A model generated the notes under the pieces. It was not told where the DNA came from. It was given only the letters and a program-made list of their open reading frames with translations, and ran no database searches. From Mycolicibacterium moriokaense (GTDB lineage Bacteria; Actinomycetota; Actinomycetes; Mycobacteriales; Mycobacteriaceae), in assembly GCF_010726085.1 (NCBI RefSeq), contig NZ_AP022560.1:930001-994000 (forward strand): a stretch of 64,000 nt of DNA, given 5' to 3'. Below are positions 1 through 10,321 of the stretch, one piece after another; positions within the stretch are counted from its first letter, which is position 1; each line of letters starts with the position of its first letter. The position numbers and the translations under genes are program-made.

Positions 1-1196
1 CAACGCATCTGTCCGGCACCGGAATACGGATATGGACTCGTGAGCAGGTCGCCTTCGACGAACCGCGACAACCGGAAGTCGGTTTCGGGGATGCGCGGGT
101 CGCCGCTGTGGCCGTCGATGACGAGGTCGGCGATCAACTTCCCGACGGCCGGCGCGATCTTGAATCCATGGCCACTGAATCCGGCGGCGATCACCAGGCC
201 GTCGACGTCGGTCCTACTGATGACCGGGTTCCAGTCGGGTGTGACGTCGTAGCAGCCGGCGTAGCTGCCGGTGATGGCGGCCGCGGTGAAGCCGGGGAAC
301 CGGGTGCCGACGCGTTCGACGGTGTTCTCGACGAACGCCTCGGTGGCGCGGTTGAGATAGGCGTCGGGGTCGGCGTCCTCGACGTCGGACAGATCGCTGT
401 TTCCGAACAGCAGCTCACCGCCCAGTTCCGGGCGAATGTATTGCAGTGACACCAGGTCAGAGAATACCGGCACACTGCCCAGTTCGACGCCAGGCGCGAT
501 GGTCACGAGTTGTTCGCGAACCACCCGGATGGGCATGTCGATGCCGTACGGCGCGAGGAACGGCTTGGTCCAGACACCGGTCGCGACCACAACGGTGCCC
601 GCGGAGATCTCGGTGCCGTCGGCCAGTCGCACCCCGGTGACCTTGCCGCCGTCGATCAGCAGATCGGTCACGTTGGCGCCCTGCAGAATCCGCACACCGG
701 CCGCCCGTGCCGACACCGCGAAGGCCTGTGCCGTCTGGTAGGCGTCGCCGTAGCCGCCGCGTGCCTCCCACGCGAACGCCTCGAACGGGGTGAGGTCCGC
801 ATGCGGCCACAGCCGGGCGACTTCGGCCGCGTCGATCTCCTCGGTCTGCACGCCGACGGCACGCTGCGCCGCGAGGCTCTTGCGCAGCGCGTCGGCGTCA
901 CCTGCGCCGACCCCGACCACATAGCCGCTCTGCCGGAATCCGATATCGAGTGCGTGATCCCCGAGAAAATCCTGAGCCCTCTCGAACACCTCGAGGCCGA
1001 CAGTCGCCATCGCGGCCAGTGAGCTGACACCGTAGTGGCAACGCACGATGCCGCTGGACTTGCCGGTCATACCGGACGCGACGGTATTGCGTTCGGCCAC
1101 GATCACATTCGTGACGCCGCGCTGCGACAGCGCCCACGCCGCGGCGGCCCCCTCGATGCCGCCGCCGACGATCACCACATCCGCGGTCGTCGTCAT
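1..1196 (-). CDS. FAD-dependent amine oxidoreductase (sarcosine oxidase beta / MgdA-like), 3' end off window
   Basis: Reads from an ATG at 1196 leftwards for about 398 codons with no stop, so the C-terminus lies outside the window. The N-terminus has a Rossmann FAD motif (VIVGGGIEG, about residues 7-15) followed by SGMTGKSSGIVRCHYG, typical of the DAO family close to the sarcosine oxidase beta subunit and N-methylglutamate/dimethylglycine dehydrogenases. It overlaps the stop of the upstream FMN-domain gene by four bases (ATGA), so it is the fifth gene of that operon. Established: such enzymes oxidatively demethylate N-methyl amino acids. Inferred: here it would oxidise the N-methylglutamate-like product of the upstream genes. 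Only this SoxB-like subunit is visible. A glycine- or D-amino-acid-oxidase role is possible. Confidence 0.8.
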   Translation of the reverse strand, partial: MTTTADVVIVGGGIEGAAAAWALSQRGVTNVIVAERNTVASGMTGKSSGIVRCHYGVSSLAAMATVGLEVFERAQDFLGDHALDIGFRQSGYVVGVGAGDADALRKSLAAQRAVGVQTEEIDAAEVARLWPHADLTPFEAFAWEARGGYGDAYQTAQAFAVSARAAGVRILQGANVTDLLIDGGKVTGVRLADGTEISAGTVVVATGVWTKPFLAPYGIDMPIRVVREQLVTIAPGVELGSVPVFSDLVSLQYIRPELGGELLFGNSDLSDVEDADPDAYLNRATEAFVENTVERVGTRFPGFTAAAITGSYAGCYDVTPDWNPVISRTDVDGLVIAAGFSGHGFKIAPAVGKLIADLVIDGHSGDPRIPETDFRLSRFVEGDLLTSPYPYSGAGQMR

Positions 1197-2521
1197 CGGC
1201 CCGGAATCCATTCGGTGCCGGCCAGCGGAACGCGGGCCATCGCCGCAGCCTCGATGGTGACGGCCACCAGGTCCTCGGGTTCGAGATGGCAGACGTGCGA
1301 CTTACCGCAGGCCCGCGCGATCGTCTGCGCCTCCATCGTCAGCACCCGCAGGTAATTGGCCAGCCGCCTGCCCCCTTCGACCGGATCGAACCGCGCCGCC
1401 AGCTCGGGGTTCTGCGTACTGATTCCGGCCGGGTCGGTGCCGTCCTGAAAGTCGTCGAAGAACCCGGCGGCGCTGCCGAGCTTTTCGTATTCGGCGGCGT
1501 AGCGCGGGTGGTTGTCGCCAAGAGCGATCAGGGCCGCGGTGCCGATGGCGACGGCATCCGCTCCCAACGCCAGCGCCTTGGCGACGTCGGCGCCGTTCCG
1601 GATGCCGCCCGACACGATCAGCTGGACCTTTCTATGCACCCCGAGTTCCTGCAACGCCTGCACCGCCTGCGGCACCGCCGCGAGCGTCGGTATCCCGACG
1701 TGCTCGATGAACACCTCCTGCGTCGCCGCCGTGCCGCCCTGCATGCCGTCGACCACCACGACGTCGGCACCCGCATGCACCGCGAGCTTCACGTCGTAGT
1801 AGGTGCGGGTGGCGCCGACCTTGACGTAGATCGGCTTCTCCCAGTCCGTGATCTCCCGCAGCTCGTTGATCTTGATGGTCAGGTCGTCGGGGCCCGTCCA
1901 GTCGGGATGCCGGCACGCCGACCGTTGATCGATGCCTTCGGGCAGGGTGCGCATGTCCGCGACGCGTGGCGAGATCTTCTGCCCCAGAAGCATTCCGCCG
2001 CCTCCGGGCTTGGCGCCCTGGCCGAGCACGACCTCGATCGCGTCGGCCTTGCGAAGGTCGTCGGGATTCATCCCGTATCGCGACGGAAGGTATTGGTAGA
2101 CCAGGTACTTGCTCTGGCCCCGTTCCTCGGGGGTCATCCCGCCGTCTCCCGTCGTGGTGGACGTGCCGACCTCGCTGGCGCCGCGACCCAGAGCCTCTTT
2201 CGCCGGGCCGGACAGCGCCCCGAAGGACATGCCCGCAATGGTCACCGGAATATCAAGGTGCAGTGGGTGTTTGGCGTGGCGATCGCCGAGCACCACATCG
2301 GTGTCGCACCGCTCGCGGTAGCCCTCCAGCGGATACCGTGACATCGACGCGCCGAGGAACAGCAGGTCGTCGAAGTGGGGCAGCGGGCGCTTGGCGCCCC
2401 ACCCGCGGATGTCGTAGATACCGGTCTCGGCGGCGCGGTGGATGGCCGCGATCGTCGACCTGTCGAAGGTGGCTGATTCGCGTAGGCCCAAGCGGGCGCG
2501 ATCGTCGGCGGTGTAGCTCAT
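1193..2521 (-). CDS. Glutamate-synthase-type FMN domain protein (GltB2-like; MgsC/GlxD family)
   Basis: 442 aa, a stand-alone version of the FMN-binding synthase domain of glutamate synthase. Visible family blocks are GMSFGALSGPAKEALGRG, a nearby TTTGDGG, the long GQGAKPGGGGMLLGQK loop and the glycine-rich IVSGGIRNGADVAKALALG phosphate-binding region. No clear GltB-type CxxxxxCxxxxC cluster is seen; the C-terminus has only CGKSHVC before HLEPEDL. Its start overlaps the stop of the GXGXG gene by one base. In the N-methylglutamate synthase and Glx systems this subunit carries the flavin and makes the C-N bond from an amine and a 2-oxo acid. Role assigned by family and operon; substrate not proven. 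Confidence 0.85.
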   Translation of the reverse strand: MSYTADDRARLGLRESATFDRSTIAAIHRAAETGIYDIRGWGAKRPLPHFDDLLFLGASMSRYPLEGYRERCDTDVVLGDRHAKHPLHLDIPVTIAGMSFGALSGPAKEALGRGASEVGTSTTTGDGGMTPEERGQSKYLVYQYLPSRYGMNPDDLRKADAIEVVLGQGAKPGGGGMLLGQKISPRVADMRTLPEGIDQRSACRHPDWTGPDDLTIKINELREITDWEKPIYVKVGATRTYYDVKLAVHAGADVVVVDGMQGGTAATQEVFIEHVGIPTLAAVPQAVQALQELGVHRKVQLIVSGGIRNGADVAKALALGADAVAIGTAALIALGDNHPRYAAEYEKLGSAAGFFDDFQDGTDPAGISTQNPELAARFDPVEGGRRLANYLRVLTMEAQTIARACGKSHVCHLEPEDLVAVTIEAAAMARVPLAGTEWIPGR

Positions 2522-3210
2522 CAGTAGGCCGCCGCGTTGTCGACGTGGAAGTGGTACAGCGAGCGCGCCGACCCGTAGCGGGTGTAATCGGCGGTGTCGT
2601 CATCGAATCCCGCTGCCGCCAGCAGCGCTTCGAGTTCGGCGTGGTGTTCCGGCCGCATCTCCTTGGCGACGCAGTCGGCGCCGAGCGATGCGACGTCGCC
2701 GCGGACGTAGAGGCGGGCCTCGTAGATCGAGTCCCCGAGCGCCTCGCCGGCGTCTCCGCGCACGACGAGTCGGCCCGCCTGCGCCATGAAGGCACTCATG
2801 TGCCCGACGTCCCCGCCCACCACGATGTCGACCCCTTTCATCGAAATGCCGCACCGTGCAGCGGCTCTGCCCTCGATCACCAGTAGTCCGCCGTGTGCCG
2901 TGGCGCCCGCGGACTGGGACGCGCTGCCCTTGACCCAGACGGTCCCGCTCATCATGTTCTCGGCGACGCCGGTGCCCGCATTGCCCTCGATCGTGACGTG
3001 GGCCTGTTGGTTCATGCCTGCGGCGTAGTAGCCGACGTGGCCGTCGATCCGCACCCGTATCGGCGCATTGAGGCCGACCGCGACGTTGTGTGCGCCGTCG
3101 GGGTGCGCGATGACGAAGTCGCCCGACAGGCCGGGCGCATGCAGTGCGGCGTTCACCTCGCGCAGCGGGGTGGTCGCCAGGTCGAACGCGGTCGCTGTCA
3201 CCGTCGCCAC
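2521..3210 (-). CDS. GXGXG-motif glutamate-synthase-like subunit (MgsB/GlxC family)
   Basis: 229 aa, matching the C-terminal GXGXG beta-helix domain of glutamate synthase as a separate protein. The repeated turns are visible as runs such as VTIEGNAGTGVAENMMSG, VWVKGSASQSAGATAHGG and VVRGDAGEALGDSIYEA. It overlaps the upstream amidotransferase by 13 bases and the downstream FMN gene by one base, so the three are translated together. The domain is structural and positions the other two domains in GltB. Splitting into three polypeptides is characteristic of MgsABC/GlxBCD and not of ordinary gltB. Confidence 0.85.
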   Translation of the reverse strand: MATVTATAFDLATTPLREVNAALHAPGLSGDFVIAHPDGAHNVAVGLNAPIRVRIDGHVGYYAAGMNQQAHVTIEGNAGTGVAENMMSGTVWVKGSASQSAGATAHGGLLVIEGRAAARCGISMKGVDIVVGGDVGHMSAFMAQAGRLVVRGDAGEALGDSIYEARLYVRGDVASLGADCVAKEMRPEHHAELEALLAAAGFDDDTADYTRYGSARSLYHFHVDNAAAY

Positions 3211-4076
3211 GCGTAGATCACCTCCGGTTCGGGTTCCCAGATCCTGGCTGCCTCGACACCGGGAAGCCCCGCCAGGGCGCGGTATTCGCTACCCATGGCC
3301 ACCCAGTCATCGGTTTCGGCGATGACGGCGGGCTTACATGCGATGGCGTCGCGGACCACGGCGAACGAATCCCGGTTGGACACCAGCAGTGTGTAGAAAC
3401 CGTCGAACACCGCGCACAGCTCCTTGAGCGCGGCCTCGACATCCCGTCCGTCGGCCAGCTGCTTGGCGATGAAGCGAGCACCGACCTCGGTGTCGTTCTC
3501 GCTGTCGAATGTCACTCCGGCCGCGCGTAATTCACGGCGAATGGTGGCGTGGTTGGCGAACGACCCGTTGTGCACCATGCACTGCTCGGGCCCGACCGCG
3601 TACGGGTGACAACCCGCGGGCGTCACCGCCGACTCGGTCGCCATCCTGGTGTGGCCGACGCCCTGCCAGCCCTGCGCCTTCGCCAGCCCCCAGCGCTCGG
3701 TGAGCACCCGGGGATGGCCGACACCCTTGAGGACTGCGAGGTCGGCGCCGAAGCCCGCGACGAGCGCATCCGGGTAGGCCGCCCTCGCGGCGGCGAGGAT
3801 CTCCTCCGAAGGACCCTGGGCGGTAAGGAGATACGTGGCATCGAGCTGGGTGACGTTCACGCCGAGCGTTGCGGCCACCGCGTCCGGGCTCGCGTCGACC
3901 TCGAGCAGCGAGACGCAACCGTGCCCGGGTGGCGACCACGTCGGATCGCCGTAGATCGCGACACCGGACGAGTCGCTGCCGCGATCGCCCATCTCGCACA
4001 ACATGCCGGTCACCAGCTCCCCGAGCTGCGGGTGCAGGTCGGGATTGCGCAGGTGCAGGCCCACAATGCCGCACAT
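3198..4076 (-). CDS. Class II glutamine amidotransferase subunit (MgsA/GlxB family)
   Basis: 292 aa. The protein begins MCGIVGLH, so Cys2 is the N-terminal nucleophile of class II (Ntn) amidotransferases. Further family blocks are the GVGHTRMATES arginine loop, the MVHNGSFANH Asn-Gly oxyanion region and the NDTEVGARF element. It is the second gene of the operon, 18 bases after the glutamine-synthetase-like gene. In glutamate synthase this domain releases ammonia from glutamine; in N-methylglutamate synthase it is thought to accept gamma-glutamyl-amide and release the amine. The adjacent ligase favours the second reading. Confidence 0.85.
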   Translation of the reverse strand: MCGIVGLHLRNPDLHPQLGELVTGMLCEMGDRGSDSSGVAIYGDPTWSPPGHGCVSLLEVDASPDAVAATLGVNVTQLDATYLLTAQGPSEEILAAARAAYPDALVAGFGADLAVLKGVGHPRVLTERWGLAKAQGWQGVGHTRMATESAVTPAGCHPYAVGPEQCMVHNGSFANHATIRRELRAAGVTFDSENDTEVGARFIAKQLADGRDVEAALKELCAVFDGFYTLLVSNRDSFAVVRDAIACKPAVIAETDDWVAMGSEYRALAGLPGVEAARIWEPEPEVIYAWRR

Positions 4077-4094
4077 CGGTCGAATCCTCTCGTC

Positions 4095-5402
4095 TTAGAA
4101 GGCGGTCAGGTAGTGGTCGATCTCCCACGGCGTGACGGCACTGTGGTAGGCGAAGAACTCGTCACGCTTGATGCTCGCGAAGTAGGAGGCCACACCCTCA
4201 CCTGCGGCGTCGAGCACCCCGGTGATGACGGGGTCGGCCTCGAGTTCGTCCACCGCGTGCAGCAGCGTCGGTGGCAGCGCCGAACGTCCCAGGGAGCCAA
4301 CATCTCCGGGGTCGGTGCTGCGTTTGATGCCGTCGATACCCGCACCGAGTGTCGCCGCGATCGCCAGGTAGGGGTTGGCCGACCCGTCGCCGCCGCGCAG
4401 TTCGACCCGCTGATCGTCGGGCACGCGGATGTAGTGCGTGCGGTCGTTGCCCCCGTAGCTTGGCGTGTTGGGCGACCACGAGGCGCCGGACGCGGTGCCG
4501 GTCGCGCGGGTCCGCTTGTAGCTGTTGACCGTTGGCGCGACGACGGCCTGCAACGCGCAGGCATGTTCGAGGATGCCGCCGATGAACGAGTAGGCGGTCT
4601 CCGAAAGTCCCAGCCCGCGCGCGTCGGGCTCGTTCGCGGGAAACACCGGCGATCCGCCGCTGGTCAGCGAAAGATGAAGGTGTAGACCGCTTCCCGTGCG
4701 GTCGGCGAACGGCTTGGGCATGAAGGTCGCGATCATGCCGCGCTCGGCGGCGATCATCGACAGCAGGTAGCGCAGCGTGACGACGCGGTCCGCGGTGGTC
4801 AGTGCGTCAGCGAACTGGAAGTTCTGCTCGAACTGGCCGTTGCCGTCCTCGTGGTCGTTGGCGTAGTTGGACCAGCCGAGCCGGTTCATCGCCGTCGAGA
4901 CCGCGGTGAGGTGGTCGTACATCCGGGTGACACCGCGGGCGTCGTAGCAGGGTTGCGCGGCGGTGTCGGCCGCATCGGCGGTGGACAGTGTGCCGTCGGC
5001 ACCGCGGTGCAGCAGGAAGTACTCGACCTCAGCGCCGACCCACGGTTCGAACCCCGCGTCGGACGCCTGCGCGATGATCGACTTGAGGATGACCCGGGGT
5101 GCGTAGGGCCACGGTTCGCCGTTGACGTGCGGGTCGCAGTGCACGATCGCCAGCCCCTCCTTGAGGAACGGGATCGGGGTGAAGGACCCGGCGTCCGGGA
5201 TGGCCATCATGTCTGGGTCCTTGGGTTCCTGGCCCATGGCGCCGACGGCGTATCCGGCGAAACCGACGCCCTCGGTGGCGAGCAGATCGACGGCCTCGAC
5301 CGGCACCAGCTTGGCGCACGGCTTGCCGCGCAGGTCGACGAACAGCGCGAGGATGAACTTCGTCCCGGACTCTTCGGCCAGAGATGCGAGATCGTTGGAC
5401 AT
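4095..5402 (-). CDS. glnT: Glutamine-synthetase-like ligase (GlnT / gamma-glutamylmethylamide synthetase type)
   Basis: 435 aa. Catalytic-domain blocks of the glutamine synthetase family are present: EVEYFLL (metal-binding E-x-E), NDHEDGNGQFEQNF, FMPKPFADRTGSGLHLHLSL, and TVNSYKR, with RTHYIRVP later. Residue patterns and operon fit the GlnT/GMAS group and not the main GlnA. The longer reading frame reaches 5438, but MSNDLASLAEESG at 5402 is the family-like start, with AAGG about ten bases upstream. It leads the operon glnT, amidotransferase, GXGXG, FMN domain and FAD oxidoreductase. Expected reaction: ATP-dependent joining of glutamate to ammonia or a small amine. From memory, the equivalent M. 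smegmatis genes respond to nitrogen limitation through GlnR. Confidence 0.82.
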   Translation of the reverse strand: MSNDLASLAEESGTKFILALFVDLRGKPCAKLVPVEAVDLLATEGVGFAGYAVGAMGQEPKDPDMMAIPDAGSFTPIPFLKEGLAIVHCDPHVNGEPWPYAPRVILKSIIAQASDAGFEPWVGAEVEYFLLHRGADGTLSTADAADTAAQPCYDARGVTRMYDHLTAVSTAMNRLGWSNYANDHEDGNGQFEQNFQFADALTTADRVVTLRYLLSMIAAERGMIATFMPKPFADRTGSGLHLHLSLTSGGSPVFPANEPDARGLGLSETAYSFIGGILEHACALQAVVAPTVNSYKRTRATGTASGASWSPNTPSYGGNDRTHYIRVPDDQRVELRGGDGSANPYLAIAATLGAGIDGIKRSTDPGDVGSLGRSALPPTLLHAVDELEADPVITGVLDAAGEGVASYFASIKRDEFFAYHSAVTPWEIDHYLTAF

Positions 5403-5487
5403 TGTGCGGAAACCTTGTCTCTTCTCAGGAAACACCATACCGACGGACCGCCCGGCGCGGCCAGCGCAACCGCCCAGAGGCTGGGCC

Positions 5488-5518
5488 GTTCACTGTCAGT
5501 AACCAATGTTTCTGTTAC
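5488..5518 (-). promoter_or_regulatory. Candidate GlnR-type operator upstream of the glnT operon
   Basis: The interval between the operon and the divergent gene at 5580 holds GTAAC-N10-GTTAC at 5499-5518. On the operon strand it also holds GTTAC-N6-TGAAC at 5488-5503, which keeps the AC-n9-AC spacing of actinobacterial GlnR sites (gTnAC-n6-GnAAC), with one mismatch. Location is right for nitrogen control. The assignment is inference from a short motif. Confidence 0.35.
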
Positions 5519-5579
5519 GTAGACAAGCGCACGATGTTGCCTGCACGTTAAAAACCGGTGGGTCGCTAGAGTTTCAGCG

Positions 5580-6035
5580 ATGAGACTTGATCGACGGTGG
5601 TGGGTCGCCATCGGCGTCGTTGTCATCGCCGCCGTCGCGGTCGTGCTGTCCAACACCGTCTTCAACCGGACGTCCGAGGACTGCAAGCAGGTGCAGGCCT
5701 TCCTCGAGTTCAACAAGAGCCAAGGCGACTTGATCGACTCGAAGGCCAGCGACAGCGACCCCGCCGTGCCGACGGTGGCCGAGGATGCCGTTTACCAGCA
5801 GTGGGCCGATGGCCTCGCGCAGCGCGCCCAGGAGATAAACGATCCAAACCTGGCGTCCACAGCCATCCAGGTCGCCCACGCCGCCTCGCAGTTCGTCGCC
5901 ATGCTGCCGCGGATGCGGATCGAGGCAGAAAACCACAAGCCGGGCACGCCCGCGCCGCCGGTGTACTTCGAGATGACGATGCTGAACAAGCGCATCACCG
6001 ACGGCCTCACCGAACTGTCGGACGCCTGCGACTGA
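5580..6035 (+). CDS. Small membrane-anchored or exported protein of unknown function
   Basis: 151 aa. It begins MRLDRRWW followed by a hydrophobic segment of about 17 residues (AIGVVVIAAVAVVLSNT), then TSEDCKQVQAFLEFN and a soluble, mainly alpha-helical tail ending in a Cys (SDACD). The two cysteines could pair outside the cell. A single uncleaved N-terminal anchor is the simplest reading, because no AxA cleavage site is clear. It stands alone, divergent from the glnT operon and about 125 bases upstream of ask. I do not recognise a named family; codon use is ordinary for the genome. Confidence 0.75.
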   Translation: MRLDRRWWVAIGVVVIAAVAVVLSNTVFNRTSEDCKQVQAFLEFNKSQGDLIDSKASDSDPAVPTVAEDAVYQQWADGLAQRAQEINDPNLASTAIQVAHAASQFVAMLPRMRIEAENHKPGTPAPPVYFEMTMLNKRITDGLTELSDACD

Positions 6036-6161
6036 CGGCTGCGAGTGCCCGAGTCCCGCCTGGGCGACCGGCGGAGAAAATCGAATGCGCCAAACCCTTA
6101 TCCTTGATGGGACTGTGCTGGACCGATAGGCGCGGTCCCAACCATTTGAAAGGCATGCCCA

Positions 6162-8461
<2,300 letters not shown>

Positions 8462-8467
8462 CCGCCG

Positions 8468-9586
8468 TTGCGCCGGTCAGCAGGTCTGCTCGCGGTAGTT
8501 CTCTGCTGGAGTTTGGTCTTGCCGGCTGCCGCTTATGCCGATCCGCCGGTCCCCGCGCCGGACCCGATCCTGCATCCACTCGCTCCGGGGCAGGTCGTGC
8601 GGATCGCACCGACTGCCGGAACGGGCACGCCCACTAGGGATTACGGTATCGGCGCCACCGACCTCTGCGAGTTCATGGAGTTCCCGAGCGGCATCCTGCA
8701 GGTCTGCGGCGACAGCTTCGCCGGTCAGGCCGTCGGCTTCGGTGGCTGGTACTCACCCATCGCGTTGCACGTCGAGACGGATTCGATCGACGACCCGAGT
8801 GGGGTGCGCTACGACGGCGTGACGGGCACCGACCGGCCGCTGCTGGCGGACCCCACCGAGCCCGGCACGTCGCAGCTGCCCGCCGGTGTGGTGCAGATCA
8901 ACCGTGAGAACTACATGATGGTCACCACGGTCCGCGACCTCAATCCGCTGAGCTCTCGGTTGGTGAAAGCCGATCCCGCGCAGGGCAATTGGCCGACGCT
9001 ACCGGGTTCAGAGCGCGACGCAGCCTATGTGGACTCGCGACAGTCGCAGATCAGCGGCTACTACGACCCGATCCCGAAGTCGGATTCCGAGAGTGGCTGG
9101 GTGTACATCGTCGCCAACAACTTCGACCGCACCGGACCGATGGTGCTGTACCGCGCCCAGCCCGAGACCTTCACCGACCGCTCCAGTTGGCAGGGCTGGT
9201 CGCAGGACCTGGGCTGGGGACATGCGCCGACGCCGTTGTGGCCGGACATGACCGGCGAGATGAGCATCCGCCAGATCGACGGCAAGACGGTGCTGTCGTA
9301 CTTCAACGCCACCACCGGGAACATGGAGGTGCGTGTAGCCCACGACCCGACGGGCCTGGGTACCGCACCGGTGACGACAGTCGTCGTCGCCACGGAATGG
9401 CCGGATCCCGCGGAAGACCTTGGGCCACCGGAGAACAACCGGCTGGCGCAGCCATACGGCGGATACATCTCGCCAGGCTCCACACTGGACGAGCTACGGG
9501 TTTTCGTCAGCCAGTGGAACACCACTCCCCGCGGCGGGACGCCGTATCGGGTCATCCAATTCGCGGTGAACCCGTTCAAGCCCTAA
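8468..9586 (+). CDS. Exported DUF4185-type protein (Rv3707c-like)
   Basis: 372 aa from a TTG at 8468, six bases after asd. The N-terminus is a classical signal peptide (RRSAGLLAVVLCWSLVLPAA) with likely cleavage after AAAYA, before DPPVPAPDP. The mature part has repeated Trp/Gly/Asp-rich strands (AVGFGGWYSPIALHVE, GWVYIVANNFDRTG, WSQDLGWGHAPTPLWPDMTG) consistent with a beta-propeller, as expected of DUF4185. Its place after ask-asd matches the conserved mycobacterial order. Enzymatic role is unknown; a surface sugar-binding or glycosidase-like function is only a guess. It ends tail to tail with the GAF-ANTAR gene, stops overlapping by four bases. Confidence 0.8.
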   Translation: MRRSAGLLAVVLCWSLVLPAAAYADPPVPAPDPILHPLAPGQVVRIAPTAGTGTPTRDYGIGATDLCEFMEFPSGILQVCGDSFAGQAVGFGGWYSPIALHVETDSIDDPSGVRYDGVTGTDRPLLADPTEPGTSQLPAGVVQINRENYMMVTTVRDLNPLSSRLVKADPAQGNWPTLPGSERDAAYVDSRQSQISGYYDPIPKSDSESGWVYIVANNFDRTGPMVLYRAQPETFTDRSSWQGWSQDLGWGHAPTPLWPDMTGEMSIRQIDGKTVLSYFNATTGNMEVRVAHDPTGLGTAPVTTVVVATEWPDPAEDLGPPENNRLAQPYGGYISPGSTLDELRVFVSQWNTTPRGGTPYRVIQFAVNPFKP

Positions 9587-10281
9587 TCGGCACCCAAACC
9601 GCGTTCGTGTTCTTCGACCAGCCAGCGGGCCACATCCGCGAGCTTCATGTTGACGTCCTGTGAGGCGCGGGTCAGCATGGCGAACGCCTGAACACCCGTG
9701 AGGTTGTTGCGCTGCATCAGCAGCCCTTTGGCCTGACCGATGATGTCGCGACTGGCCAGACCGGCGTGGAATTGCTGTTCGGCGGCCGCACCCGCCATTG
9801 CGACGGCGGCGTGCTGAGCCAGGATCACTCCGATATCCACTGAATCCTCGGTGAATCCGCCGGCTTCGGTGCCATACAGATTGAGGGCGCCAAGATTGTT
9901 GCTGCGCACGAACAGTTGAAACGACAGCAAGCTTCGGACACCCAGTTGCAATGCTGCAGTGGCGAACTGAGGCCAGCGGACGTCACCGTTCATGTCGTTG
10001 ATGTGCACCGTGCCGTGCTCTTTGAGCGCCGAGAGACACGGCCCGTCTCCCAACTCCGTCTGCAGATCGTCGAGTTTGGCAACGATCGGGTCGGTCGGCA
10101 CCTCGGGGATCACCCGCCTGCCTTCGATGAGAGAAATGCCCGCCCACCGAGCGCCGGGAACGATCTCTGCGGCCGCGTCGACGATCGTGCGCAAGGTGTC
10201 GGTGCTGCCCCGCTGGGCCTGCATCTCCACCGCAAGATTGCCCAGCGTTTGCGCCAGCGGGTGACCGGTTCCGTCCGGCAT
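9583..10281 (-). CDS. GAF-ANTAR regulator (RNA-binding antiterminator type)
   Basis: 232 aa. Residues about 20-160 form a GAF sensor domain (GARWAGISLIEGRRVIP, SALKEHGTVHINDMNGDVRWPQF, LLSFQLFVRSNNLGALNLY). Residues about 165-225 form an ANTAR domain (IIGQAKGLLMQRNNLTGVQAFAML, ASQDVNMKLADVA), which binds paired RNA hairpins to control termination. There is no receiver domain, so input would come from a ligand on the GAF domain. The gene stands alone with its own promoter-like sequence 10 bases upstream. Mycobacteria have several such proteins; targets cannot be inferred here. Confidence 0.88.
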   Translation of the reverse strand: MPDGTGHPLAQTLGNLAVEMQAQRGSTDTLRTIVDAAAEIVPGARWAGISLIEGRRVIPEVPTDPIVAKLDDLQTELGDGPCLSALKEHGTVHINDMNGDVRWPQFATAALQLGVRSLLSFQLFVRSNNLGALNLYGTEAGGFTEDSVDIGVILAQHAAVAMAGAAAEQQFHAGLASRDIIGQAKGLLMQRNNLTGVQAFAMLTRASQDVNMKLADVARWLVEEHERGLGAD

Positions 10282-10290
10282 AAATCAGGT

Positions 10291-10319
10291 ATACCCCGAG
10301 CGGGGGGCGTTTAGTCAAC
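10291..10319 (-). promoter_or_regulatory. Promoter-like sequence of the GAF-ANTAR gene
   Basis: On the gene strand GTTGAC at 10319-10314 and GGGTAT at 10296-10291 are separated by 17 bases, and the ATG follows 10 bases after the second box, so the transcript would be nearly leaderless. GGGTAT resembles the -10 of SigF/SigB promoters, while the -35 is closer to a housekeeping TTGAC. Sigma assignment is uncertain. Confidence 0.4.
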
Positions 10320-10321
10320 GG

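Noticed and set aside
10282..10321. A SigF promoter for the GAF-ANTAR gene with full confidence
   Set aside because: The -10 fits (GGGTAT), but no GTTT-type -35 lies at 15-17 bases; the -35 is closer to TTGAC, so it was listed only as promoter-like.
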